A DNA stretch of 64,000 nt from NCBI RefSeq assembly GCF_003665065.1, contig NZ_RCHR01000002.1, positions 62,001 to 126,000 on the forward strand, in the 5' to 3' direction. Shown piece after piece: positions 55,578 through 63,429 of this stretch; positions within the stretch are counted from its first letter, which is position 1; the number at the start of each line of letters is the position of its first letter. Under the pieces are notes generated by a model. That model was not told where the DNA came from. It ran no database searches and saw only the letters and a list, made by a program, of their open reading frames with translations. Source of the stretch: Oceanobacillus piezotolerans (GTDB lineage: Bacteria > Bacillota > Bacilli > Bacillales > Amphibacillaceae). The position numbers and the translations under genes were made by a program.

Positions 55578-56288
55578 ATGGAAGGTAATTATTTAGAGAG
55601 CTTAGAGCAATTAGGAGTTGGCGGCGCACATCCTGGAGGATTGGCTTTAACGAAACAGCTTCTTGCAAAGGAAAAGATCAACAAAGCAACCAAAATACTT
55701 GATGTTGGTTGTGGAACAGGGCAAACCGCGGCATATCTTGCTGAAATGTATGGCTGTCAGATTAGTGCGATTGATGCCAGCGCAACTATGATAAAGAAGG
55801 CTAAAAATCGTTTCAGGCAATTAAATGTTCCTGTACAGTCAACTGTAGGGTATTTGGAAGACATGCCATATCAGGAGAATCAGTTCGATATATTGCTTGC
55901 AGAATCTGTATTTATATTTACTAATCTAGCGCTATCCCTTCCTGCTTGTAAACGCGCATTAAAACCTAATGGTAAGCTTATAGCGATTGAAATGGTAATC
56001 GAATCTCCTCTACCTGAGAACGAAGCAAATGAAATACAGGAGTTCTACCAAATTTCACAGCTTCTCACTTCTGAAGAATGGACTAAAATATTTAAACAGA
56101 CAGGATTCACCGTTATTGAAGTTCTTCATCCTGTAGAACACGATAAGCCTTCTTCACTAGATAGTGCACCTGATTTTCAGCTTTCTGAGGAAATAGATGA
56201 TCGTGTCTTTCATATTCTTGAAAGTCATCAGCAACTATTAGAAAAGTACAAGAACAAACTAGGCTACCGTGTTTTTATATGTCAATAA
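55578..56288 (+). CDS. SAM-dependent class I methyltransferase
   Basis: A 236-residue methyltransferase. Motif I is ILDVGCGTGQTAAYLAEMYG (about residues 40-59), the acidic residue after strand 2 is in ISAIDASATMI, and DILLAESVFIFTN follows. It resembles the UbiE/COQ5-like small-molecule group. The C-terminal part after residue 150 is variable. The substrate is not readable and the gene is isolated, sharing a terminator with the convergent cupin gene. Confidence 0.85.
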   Translation: MEGNYLESLEQLGVGGAHPGGLALTKQLLAKEKINKATKILDVGCGTGQTAAYLAEMYGCQISAIDASATMIKKAKNRFRQLNVPVQSTVGYLEDMPYQENQFDILLAESVFIFTNLALSLPACKRALKPNGKLIAIEMVIESPLPENEANEIQEFYQISQLLTSEEWTKIFKQTGFTVIEVLHPVEHDKPSSLDSAPDFQLSEEIDDRVFHILESHQQLLEKYKNKLGYRVFICQ

Positions 56289-56289
56289 G

Positions 56290-56335
56290 GAAAAAAGTAC
56301 GAATACCGATACAGGATATTCGTACTTCTTCTTTA
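56290..56335. terminator. Bidirectional terminator between methyltransferase and cupin genes
   Basis: AAGTACGAATA pairs with TATTCGTACTT over an 11-base loop. T-rich tracts lie on both sides (CTTCTTT and TTTTTTCC). Confidence 0.75.
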
Positions 56336-56890
56336 TTCCTCTTTCATCGCATCAGCCTTTGTCCTATGAACGGTACCAAATGGATGATTTGGTGGGGCGT
56401 AAATAGAATATAATTTTAGCGGCTTATCACCAGTATTCGTCACATTGTGCCACGTACCTGCTGGAACCATTATGGCAAAATTATCCGCTACGTTACGTTG
56501 AAAAGTTAAACGATTCCTCGTTTTCCCCATTTGTACGAACCCTTCTCCATCCTCAATTCTTAAAAACTGATCAACATGTGGATGAATTTCTAAACCAATA
56601 TTATCCCCTACCCCGATACTCATCAGAGTTACCTGTAAATGGTCACCTGTCCAAATTGCTGTACGAAATGTATTATTTTGCTTTGTTGCTTCCTCGATAT
56701 TTACGACATATGGCTGCTTGCCATGGTCTCTATGGGCGGCGCTCTCCTGTCTAGGGAATGAATGCATATAACGCATGTCATAAGGTACGTAAGAATTTTG
56801 ATAGAATAGCTGTCTTGTATATGGATTAACTTGCGCATAATGTGGGAGTGGATACATGGCTGGAACATATTGATAATACATCATTCTCAA
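56333..56890 (-). CDS. Cupin-domain protein with Tyr-rich N-terminus
   Basis: A 185-residue protein. The first 55 residues are rich in Tyr, Pro and Met (MMYYQYVPAMYPLPHYAQVN), unusual for a cytosolic enzyme and reminiscent of spore-coat proteins. Residues about 75-180 form a cupin with the motifs GLEIHPHVDQFLRIEDGEG and VPAGTWHNVTNTGDKP, keeping the His/Glu metal ligands. A spore-surface or stress location is inference. AGGAAGGG precedes the ATG. Confidence 0.75.
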   Translation of the reverse strand: MRMMYYQYVPAMYPLPHYAQVNPYTRQLFYQNSYVPYDMRYMHSFPRQESAAHRDHGKQPYVVNIEEATKQNNTFRTAIWTGDHLQVTLMSIGVGDNIGLEIHPHVDQFLRIEDGEGFVQMGKTRNRLTFQRNVADNFAIMVPAGTWHNVTNTGDKPLKLYSIYAPPNHPFGTVHRTKADAMKEE

Positions 56891-57043
56891 ATCCCTTCCT
56901 AATATTACGTAACTATCCTATGCACAGAACTATAGGAATGTACCCAGTTTACTCAAGCATTTCAATAGAAATAGGACATATTAATGAGAAACCCAAAGAT
57001 GACTTCATGTAACTGTTAGCGATTGCAGCACAGTATAATAAAC

Positions 57044-57073
57044 ACAAAAAAAGCTTGGCAAAATCCAAGCTTC
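57044..57073 (-). terminator. Intrinsic terminator of the MATE gene
   Basis: On the minus strand AAGCTTGG pairs with CCAAGCTT over ATTTTG and is followed by seven T. It lies about 70 bases after the stop. Confidence 0.7.
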
Positions 57074-57145
57074 TATATTTTAGTGTATTCCTTTAATATA
57101 TATACTGTATTTACATAAGATCACTGAACTAGAGGACCTGAATTT

Positions 57146-58510
57146 TTATAAAGCTTCTACAGCCGGTTTTGTGGCTTTTTTCTTTAACCACGGCTGTGCT
57201 CTCCAGCGTTTCAAAGCGAATAAACCGCGAAGCCATTCATCAAGACCTTGAGCTAACCAAATTCCTAATAACCCTAATCCGAACGTAATTCCGAATAAAT
57301 AGCTGAATACAACCGCGATTCCCCACATGGAAATTACACCAATGATAACAGGGAAACGAACATCTCCTGTCGACTTCAATGAACCCATGAGAACTATATT
57401 CATAGCGCGACCGGGTTCAATAAAGACAATTGCCCATAATACAGGCAAACCAATCGCAATGATTGCTGGATTTTCAGTAAACACTTCCAACAATGGTTCC
57501 CCGATAAACGCAACCACAAGTGAAGCTACTAAAGACACAAGCATTGCAATTCTTAAAGTCTTCAGCCCTCGTTTTAGTGCTCTTGAATATTGCTCAGCCC
57601 CAATGTAACGGGCCACGAGTATCTGTGTACCTTGGGCAATCGCCATGGAGAATAGGAAGCAAACCATGGAGATATTAAGTATATAAACTCTTGCCGCTAA
57701 TGCCGCATCTCCAAGAATAGCGACGAAACTGGTAATCACAATTTGAGAAAACTGATAGGAGAGGTTTTCTCCAGCAGATGGGACTCCAATGGATAGAAGC
57801 TCCTTTATATCTGTTCTATCGATTTGAATAATATCCTTTATATTAAACTTTATAGCTAGCTTCTTATAAACAAAATAAAACAGTGCAACCATTAGAAAGA
57901 CACGGGCAACAATAATCGAAACAGATACTCCTGCAACCCCTGTCACAGGAAGACCAAACCAGCCTTTAATGGCAATAAAATAACCAAAAACACTAATAAT
58001 ATTCATCATAAGTGTAACAAACATCGTTTCTCTTGTATGCCCATAGCTCCGAAGAACAGCACTTAATGCTAAAGAAATAGCTTCAAGAAAAAGAGAGATC
58101 CCTGTAATGGTCAGAAAAGTGTATGCATACTGGTAAACTTCTCCGCTCAAGCCATAAAACTGTAAAAAGATACCAGCAAAAGAAACCACAATAATGGTCA
58201 TCACAATTCCTATCCAGAAATTCATACCAAAGGCTGATCTCGCTAGTTGACGAGCGCGGTCCAAACGATTTGCACCTAAATTTTGCCCAATGAGAATCGT
58301 CCCACCAATGGCTGTGACATTAAATACGAGTAAGAAGATGTTAATAATCTGATTGGCTACTCCTACTCCTGCCACTGCATTATCTGCATAACCACTTAAA
58401 ATTAACGTGGCAATAATCCCCATGCTCATATGAAGTGAAATTTCTATAAACAAAGGCCACGTAATATTAAATAAGGACTGATCCTGAAATTTATTTTTTT
58501 CTATATTCAA
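57146..58510 (-). CDS. MATE-family multidrug exporter
   Basis: A 454-residue protein with 12 helices in two halves of six, beginning PLFIEISLHMSMGIIATLIL and with AGVGVANQIINIFLLVF and GAENLSYQFSQIVITSF. It fits the NorM/DinF-type MATE family that exports cationic compounds in exchange for Na+ or H+. The C-terminal 20 residues are basic. Substrate is unknown. AAGGGG precedes the ATG. Confidence 0.88.
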   Translation of the reverse strand: MNIEKNKFQDQSLFNITWPLFIEISLHMSMGIIATLILSGYADNAVAGVGVANQIINIFLLVFNVTAIGGTILIGQNLGANRLDRARQLARSAFGMNFWIGIVMTIIVVSFAGIFLQFYGLSGEVYQYAYTFLTITGISLFLEAISLALSAVLRSYGHTRETMFVTLMMNIISVFGYFIAIKGWFGLPVTGVAGVSVSIIVARVFLMVALFYFVYKKLAIKFNIKDIIQIDRTDIKELLSIGVPSAGENLSYQFSQIVITSFVAILGDAALAARVYILNISMVCFLFSMAIAQGTQILVARYIGAEQYSRALKRGLKTLRIAMLVSLVASLVVAFIGEPLLEVFTENPAIIAIGLPVLWAIVFIEPGRAMNIVLMGSLKSTGDVRFPVIIGVISMWGIAVVFSYLFGITFGLGLLGIWLAQGLDEWLRGLFALKRWRAQPWLKKKATKPAVEAL

Positions 58511-58644
58511 TTTTTCCCCTTCTTTACATTAAATTGCTTATAATCGAAGTACCTGAATCATTGTAACTCGATTACTAATAAATTGGAACAAAAATATTTC
58601 GAGTCTCTAAAAAGTATCAGTTTTCGATAATAAACCGCATAAAA

Positions 58645-58683
58645 CACAAAAAGCATCCTTCAGTTTAAAGTTGAAGGATACTT
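58645..58683 (-). terminator. Intrinsic terminator of the dioxygenase cluster
   Basis: On the minus strand AAGTATCCTTCA pairs with TGAAGGATGCTT over a 9-base loop and is followed by TTTTG. Confidence 0.8.
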
Positions 58684-58730
58684 AATGACTATTACAGTAG
58701 ATTTCCTTATGCAAAGATTATATTCTTAAA

Positions 58731-59717
58731 TTAATCCTCGTATTCTTTCTCAAATTCTTTATTGCTTCTTACTGTATCTATTGGACGCACAAGTTTTTCA
58801 ATTTCGTCTCTTCTTGACTCAAAGAATGGCGGCAAAGATAATTTCTCTCCTAATGTTTCATATGGTTCATCCCCCATGAATCCAGGGTCATCTGTTGCAA
58901 TTTCAAATAAAATTCCAGGAGCAACATTAGCATAAAGAGATCCGAAATAATAGCGTTCCACAAACCCAGAATTAGGTAAACCGATTGAATCGAACCATTC
59001 GTTCCACTGATCAAGTACTTCGCGATTTTCTACTCGAAATGCAGCATGGTGAACGGTACCATATCCTTGTCTTCCACGAGGCAGAATATTATTATACTCG
59101 ACAATGACCCCAGCTCCATTTCCACCTTCCGCTACTTCAAATAAATGGAATGAGCCTTCTTTTGCTTTTTCTTCAAAGAATAGCACTTTCTCTAAAATAT
59201 TCTTGAAGTAATCAAAGTTTGATACGCGGACGAATACAGGTCCTAATCCAGTAATTGCATATTCTAATGGGATCGGTCCCTTTTGCCATGGAGTACCAGC
59301 AGGAACCCCTTCATTGTTCTCATCCGAGATTAATTGATATGGTTGATCATCGAAGTCCACAAAGTTCAACGTCTTTTTACCAAATTGCTCTGTAATCCCT
59401 TTATGCTTCACTTGCAAACGATCAAAACGTTTTACCCAATATTCTAGTGCTGCGTCATTTGGTACTCGGAAGGATGTTTTTGAAATTTCATCAGTTCCAT
59501 GAATCCCTTTAGGTATACCAGGAAAGTCAAAGAATGTCATATCGGTTCCTGGACTTCCTACATCATCTGTAAAGTACAAATGATAGGTTTGGATATCATC
59601 TTGATTGACGGTTTTTTTTACTAAACGCAAGCCTAATGTATAGGTATAAAATTCATAAATTTTCTCTGCACTACTTGTTATAGCTGTAACGTGGTGTACT
59701 CCTTTTAACTGTTCCAT
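58731..59717 (-). CDS. Ring-cleaving dioxygenase of the MhqO/glyoxalase family (copy 3)
   Basis: A 328-residue VOC-superfamily protein with two tandem glyoxalase-like halves: GVHHVTAITSSAEKIYEFYT (first His/Glu face) and GTVHHAAFRVENREVLDQW in the second half. The iron ligands are expected at the His in HHVTA and HHAAF and the Glu in GILFEIATDDPGF. It is the most divergent of three tandem copies. B. subtilis MhqO/MhqA relatives degrade hydroquinones and related aromatics. It lies 21 bases after the previous gene, so all three form an operon. Confidence 0.88.
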   Translation of the reverse strand: MEQLKGVHHVTAITSSAEKIYEFYTYTLGLRLVKKTVNQDDIQTYHLYFTDDVGSPGTDMTFFDFPGIPKGIHGTDEISKTSFRVPNDAALEYWVKRFDRLQVKHKGITEQFGKKTLNFVDFDDQPYQLISDENNEGVPAGTPWQKGPIPLEYAITGLGPVFVRVSNFDYFKNILEKVLFFEEKAKEGSFHLFEVAEGGNGAGVIVEYNNILPRGRQGYGTVHHAAFRVENREVLDQWNEWFDSIGLPNSGFVERYYFGSLYANVAPGILFEIATDDPGFMGDEPYETLGEKLSLPPFFESRRDEIEKLVRPIDTVRSNKEFEKEYED

Positions 59718-59738
59718 ACTTCATTCCTCCAATTTATG

Positions 59739-60665
59739 CTAATCTATTTTAATCGGTGGCAAAATATCTTCATATTTTGTTCTCTCTGCCTCTAGCCATT
59801 CTGGAAGCATGAGCTTTTCACCGAGCTTAGATGGTTCTTCATCAACTGCAAACCCTGGTAAATCTGTCGCAATCTCAAATAGCATCCCACCTGGATCGTA
59901 GAAATAAATTGCTTTAAAATAATTTCGCTCTTTTATTTCAGTTGGTTTAAATCCTTGCGCTTCTAAGATGTCTCTCCAGGCATGGTGCTCTTGTTCATCA
60001 CGTGCTCTCCAAGCAATATGATGAACCGTTCCTGCACCAGCAAGTCCGCGCACAGATGGAGAAAGCTTGATATCGATTGTATTTCCAAGTGAAGCGCTAG
60101 TTTGATAGCGTAAATAGCCATCCTCTTCCCCAATGTATTCCATGCCTAAAATTTCTTCTAGAATCTCAACTGTACGGTTCGGTTTAGCAGAGTATAGGAT
60201 AGAACCAGCGAAGCCTTTTATCGCATGCTCTACATTGATTCCTGATGTTTGCCACTGACTTAATGGACCTTCTTCACGTTCTACAAGCTCGATTTGTAGT
60301 CCATCAGGGTCATGGAATTGAATATAAGTTTCTCCAAATCGAGTCGAAGTCGTATAAGTGATAGAATGTTTATCTAATCTATCCTTCCAGAAAACAGATG
60401 ACCCAATGGGAATCAAATAGCTTGTTACGCCTACTTGTCCTGTCCCAACACGACCCTTTGGAAGCTTTGTCCAAGGGAAAAAGGTAATGACTGTACCTGG
60501 ATCGCCTGTTTCATTGCCAAAGTACAAGTGATATACTTCCGGACGGTCAAAATTAATCGTTTTCTTTACTAGTCTTAGTCCTAGTACCTTGGTGTAGAAA
60601 TCTACGTTTACTTGGGGGTCATTCACAATGGCTGTGATATGATGAATTCCTACTGTCTTTGGCAT
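59739..60665 (-). CDS. Ring-cleaving dioxygenase of the MhqO family (copy 2)
   Basis: A 308-residue VOC protein very similar to its upstream neighbour: GIHHITAIVNDPQVNVDFYT, then GTVHHIAWRARDEQEHHAW and GGMLFEIATDLPGFAVDEEP. Both metal-binding His and the Glu are in place. It starts 26 bases after copy 1 ends, with GGAGG upstream. The close similarity to copy 1 points to a local duplication; roles may differ in ring substitution. Confidence 0.9.
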   Translation of the reverse strand: MPKTVGIHHITAIVNDPQVNVDFYTKVLGLRLVKKTINFDRPEVYHLYFGNETGDPGTVITFFPWTKLPKGRVGTGQVGVTSYLIPIGSSVFWKDRLDKHSITYTTSTRFGETYIQFHDPDGLQIELVEREEGPLSQWQTSGINVEHAIKGFAGSILYSAKPNRTVEILEEILGMEYIGEEDGYLRYQTSASLGNTIDIKLSPSVRGLAGAGTVHHIAWRARDEQEHHAWRDILEAQGFKPTEIKERNYFKAIYFYDPGGMLFEIATDLPGFAVDEEPSKLGEKLMLPEWLEAERTKYEDILPPIKID

Positions 60666-60691
60666 ACTTTTTCCTCCGATCTACTGGAAAC

Positions 60692-61630
60692 TTACTTATC
60701 TAACTCTCTTACTTCGATTGGAATTAATTCATGATTTAGTTGATCACGATACTGTTCATACTGCTCTGGTAGCTTTAAGTTTTGACCCATCGTTTCATAG
60801 GATTCATCATGTGCAAATCCTGGTGGATCTGTTGCGATTTCAAATAAGATTTCCCCATGCTCTCTAAAGTAAATGGCATTAAAATAATTTCTGTCACGTA
60901 CTGGCGTAACCCCAAATCCTTTGTCACTTACATAGGATTGCCAATCAAGATGATCCGCATCGTCTTTAGCACGCCAAGCAATGTGATGAACCGTCCCAAC
61001 CCCCATTTGTCCACGGCCAAGTGGCGTACGTTTGACATCAATGATATTTCCGATATCTCCATAGGAACGGAAGCGGATTAAGTCTCCCTCTTCTCCGACT
61101 TTTTCTAAGCCCATGACATCTTCTAATGCTTTAGCCGTTTCATCTGGATTGGTTGAAAGTAAGATAGCACCACCAAACCCTTTAATTGCTACATCAGGTG
61201 TAACGTCTCCAAATGTCCAATTATTCGGTTCTCCTTCTTCACGCTCAACTAACTCAAGCTGGAGACCGTGTACATCTTCGAATTCTAAATAGCTTTCACC
61301 AAAGCGCTCTGTTTCACGAAACTTGATGTTAAATTTAGCTAATCTATCTTTCCAATAAGACATAGAACCTGCAGGAATCACATAAGTTGTGACACCAACT
61401 TGTCCCCCGCCAATCCTACCTTGATATGCATTTGCCCATGGGAAGAAAGTAATAATGGTACCAGGCTTCCCTCCGTCATTTCCAAAGTAAAGATGATACG
61501 TACCAGGATCATCAAAGTTTATTGTTTTCTTCACCATGCGTAATCCTAGAACACCTGCATAAAAATCAACATTTTCCTGTGGGTGTCCAACAATGGCTGT
61601 AATATGGTGAATACCAGCTGTTTTTTTCAT
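60692..61630 (-). CDS. Ring-cleaving dioxygenase of the MhqO family (copy 1)
   Basis: A 312-residue VOC protein, the same length as B. subtilis MhqO: GIHHITAIVGHPQENVDFYA, GTVHHIAWRAKDDADHLDW and GEILFEIATDPPGFAHDESY. It is the first gene of the three-gene cluster. The leader carries a TTAATTAATATATC repeat that also occurs in related form ahead of the HesB-like gene and the marR gene. In B. subtilis MhqR (MarR family) controls such genes in response to quinones. Confidence 0.9.
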   Translation of the reverse strand: MKKTAGIHHITAIVGHPQENVDFYAGVLGLRMVKKTINFDDPGTYHLYFGNDGGKPGTIITFFPWANAYQGRIGGGQVGVTTYVIPAGSMSYWKDRLAKFNIKFRETERFGESYLEFEDVHGLQLELVEREEGEPNNWTFGDVTPDVAIKGFGGAILLSTNPDETAKALEDVMGLEKVGEEGDLIRFRSYGDIGNIIDVKRTPLGRGQMGVGTVHHIAWRAKDDADHLDWQSYVSDKGFGVTPVRDRNYFNAIYFREHGEILFEIATDPPGFAHDESYETMGQNLKLPEQYEQYRDQLNHELIPIEVRELDK

Positions 61631-61697
61631 AGGTTTTGTCTCCTTCTCTGTCCATCATTTATCAAATCTTGAAGTATTTTATTCTAAATTAAACAAT

Positions 61698-61730
61698 ATT
61701 TAATTAATATATCTTTAATTAATTATAATT
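61698..61730. promoter_or_regulatory. AT-rich operator-like site ahead of the dioxygenases
   Basis: ATTTAATTAATATATCTTTAATTAATT contains two TTTAATTAAT units arranged so that most of the site is palindromic. The word TTAATTAA followed by ATATC recurs at 62161 and near 62800. Confidence 0.45.
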
Positions 61731-61769
61731 TACATGTTTATTCTTACAATGTCAAGCATCTTTATTTCA

Positions 61770-62087
61770 TTATTCTTTTAGCTGGAAACTATATCCGAAG
61801 GTTTCCATATCAGAATAAATCTTGTAGCCCATACCCGGTTTGTAATCAAGATTTATTTTCTCAGGAAGCGATTCTAGTGATTGATTCGGAACAAAAAATA
61901 GAAATCCTTCTTGTTCAATGACAATATCATCTTCCATTTGTGTTTCCTTGTGCAGCTCTATTTCAGTTGCAATTGAGCATGTACCGACAAACTCAGCTAA
62001 TATTCTTATACCTTCATCCTCCTTGAATGAAATTGTCGATAATTGCTTCAATGCTCCTTCTTTAATGTTTATTTCCATTGAACTCAC
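61770..62087 (-). CDS. HesB/IscA-fold protein without cluster cysteines
   Basis: A 105-residue protein with the HesB-like fold of the YneR/YqkB type (IKEGALKQLSTISFKEDEGIRILAEFVGTCSIATEIEL). It has only one Cys and lacks the CGC pair of A-type Fe-S carriers, so it should not carry a cluster in the usual way. It lies between the dioxygenase cluster and marR on the same strand, with its own AT-rich leader. Its role is unknown; a link to iron-dependent dioxygenases is only suggested by position. Confidence 0.75.
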   Translation of the reverse strand: MSSMEINIKEGALKQLSTISFKEDEGIRILAEFVGTCSIATEIELHKETQMEDDIVIEQEGFLFFVPNQSLESLPEKINLDYKPGMGYKIYSDMETFGYSFQLKE

Positions 62088-62160
62088 CCTTTTATAAAGA
62101 ATTATGAATAGATTCTTCTAATACCTTTCCCTTAAAACAAAAGATTTATTTCATTTATTA

Positions 62161-62200
62161 TTAATTAAATATATCGTAATTAAGTATATTTTAATCTATT
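62161..62200. promoter_or_regulatory. AT-rich operator-like site ahead of the HesB-like gene
   Basis: TTAATTAAATATATC (62161-62175) followed by GTAATTAAGTATATTTTAAT has the same word order as the sites at 61698 and 62795. Confidence 0.45.
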
Positions 62201-62250
62201 TTAAGATACTATGTCAACTATCTGATTAGAAAGTTTATACTTTCCTATCT

Positions 62251-62297
62251 GCCAAAAAAAATGCTGTATCAAAATTAAAATTTTGATACAGCATTAT
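62251..62297 (-). terminator. Intrinsic terminator of the marR gene
   Basis: ATGCTGTATCAAAATT and AATTTTGATACAGCAT form a perfect long stem. On the minus strand it is followed by eight T. Confidence 0.9.
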
Positions 62298-62758
62298 TCC
62301 ACTCCATAATTTGCAGCAAATAGTCCCAGCCTCTTTAATTGTTCAATCAATTGTGCTTTTTCATCTGCCTCAATCACACTCATTATTTCTGTCATCATTG
62401 CTTGATGCTTGGGGAAAATTTCATCCATCACTGCTTTTCCTTCTTCCGTAATGGCTGCAAACGTCACTCGACGATCATCAGGACAAGCGACACGCTTTAC
62501 ATACTTTTTCTTCTCTAATTTATCTACCACATAAGTAATGCTGCTTGATGCAATCAAAATTTTCTTTCCAATTTGTTGTATTGGCTGGTCACCTTTATGA
62601 TAGAGCAATTCAAGTACTCCAAATTCAGTTATGTTCATGCCATATGCTTTAATACTTTCGGCAATTTTTCTTTCAATAGCTTCTAGAGCCCGTGATAAAA
62701 CAACAAATAGCTTTAAAGATAATGTGGTGTCTTTATCATATTCTTTCTTTTCTTCCAC
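62294..62758 (-). CDS. MarR-family regulator, MhqR-like
   Basis: A 154-residue winged-helix repressor: FGVLELLYHKGDQPIQQIGKKIL (helix-turn-helix start), ASSSITYVVDKLEKKKYVKRV (recognition helix) and PDDRRVTFAAITEEGK (wing with the DxR motif). The start is GTG 62758 with AAAAGGAAG upstream. There is no cysteine of the OhrR/YodB sensing type near the N-terminus, which fits MhqR-like members whose signal is a small ligand. A perfect AT-rich palindrome overlaps its promoter region, and similar sites precede the dioxygenases, so it probably controls both. Confidence 0.88.
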   Translation of the reverse strand: MEEKKEYDKDTTLSLKLFVVLSRALEAIERKIAESIKAYGMNITEFGVLELLYHKGDQPIQQIGKKILIASSSITYVVDKLEKKKYVKRVACPDDRRVTFAAITEEGKAVMDEIFPKHQAMMTEIMSVIEADEKAQLIEQLKRLGLFAANYGVE

Positions 62759-62794
62759 CTTCTCACTTCCTTTTACATATTTGATACCGATTAC

Positions 62795-62812
62795 ATATTT
62801 TAATTAAAATAT
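62795..62812. promoter_or_regulatory. Palindromic operator candidate ahead of marR
   Basis: ATATTTTAATTAAAATAT is a perfect 18-base palindrome 37 bases before the GTG start. It overlaps a direct repeat of TTACATATTT (62773-62782 and 62791-62800). Confidence 0.55.
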
Positions 62813-62895
62813 CTCTATTTCGTTATAAATTTACTATATCGAAAGTCCCTATCTGTTGTCAACTATTACAGTTGGAAATAGGTTATTCTGTTATA

Positions 62896-62936
62896 CAAAA
62901 GAAAAGAGCCATACTTTTATGAAAAGTATGGCTCGC
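62896..62936 (-). terminator. Intrinsic terminator of the 154-aa gene and pgi
   Basis: GAGCCATACTTTT pairs with AAAAGTATGGCTC around a very short loop. On the minus strand it is followed by TTTTCTTTTG. Confidence 0.88.
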
Positions 62937-62939
62937 CTC

Positions 62940-63404
62940 TTAATTCACTGCTTCGATAAAAGCACTTTCCAGGTTTTCTGTGCTGAGATAAAGCAGATTA
63001 TTTAAAAACTGCTCCTCATCTGGTTGCACCGAATGACTCTCTTTCTTTATCCAAGTAGTAATCGCTTTTTTGAATGATTCAGTTTTAAATAACCATTGGG
63101 CTACCATTTCCTTGGTTGCCTTTCGTTCCTCTGAATCCTTTAAAGCGAAAAGATTACCCATTTCCGTTTCCTTTATTTTCACGGTTTGAAAGTCTTCACT
63201 CATGCTAATCCAGAAGAAGTTTTTCATGGGATACATATCTTTTTGATTTTTCATAACTAGAAACTCAACCCCAATTAACACTTCATAATATGGATTTTTA
63301 TCTGTTGGGGAGTGAACTTCGTTAATTACAACACTGGAATCCTTATCACAGTACATTTCTAACCCATATCTTGTATTAATTACTTTCGCATCCACCATGC
63401 TCAT
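62940..63404 (-). CDS. Hypothetical protein downstream of pgi
   Basis: A 154-residue cytosolic protein, probably alpha/beta (YYEVLIGVEFLVMKNQKDMY, NFFWISMSEDFQTVKIKE, helical C-terminus from residue 95). One Cys (YCDKDSS), no membrane segment. It starts 25 bases after pgi ends and a terminator follows it directly, so it is co-transcribed with pgi. AGGGGG lies upstream of the ATG. I do not recognise a family. Confidence 0.7.
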   Translation of the reverse strand: MSMVDAKVINTRYGLEMYCDKDSSVVINEVHSPTDKNPYYEVLIGVEFLVMKNQKDMYPMKNFFWISMSEDFQTVKIKETEMGNLFALKDSEERKATKEMVAQWLFKTESFKKAITTWIKKESHSVQPDEEQFLNNLLYLSTENLESAFIEAVN

Positions 63405-63429
63405 AGCACTTCCCCCTACGTATTATCAC

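Noticed and set aside
58731-63404. A defence or toxin-antitoxin island
   Set aside because: The genes are explained as aromatic-compound detoxification plus regulator; no nuclease, toxin or mobile-element genes are present.
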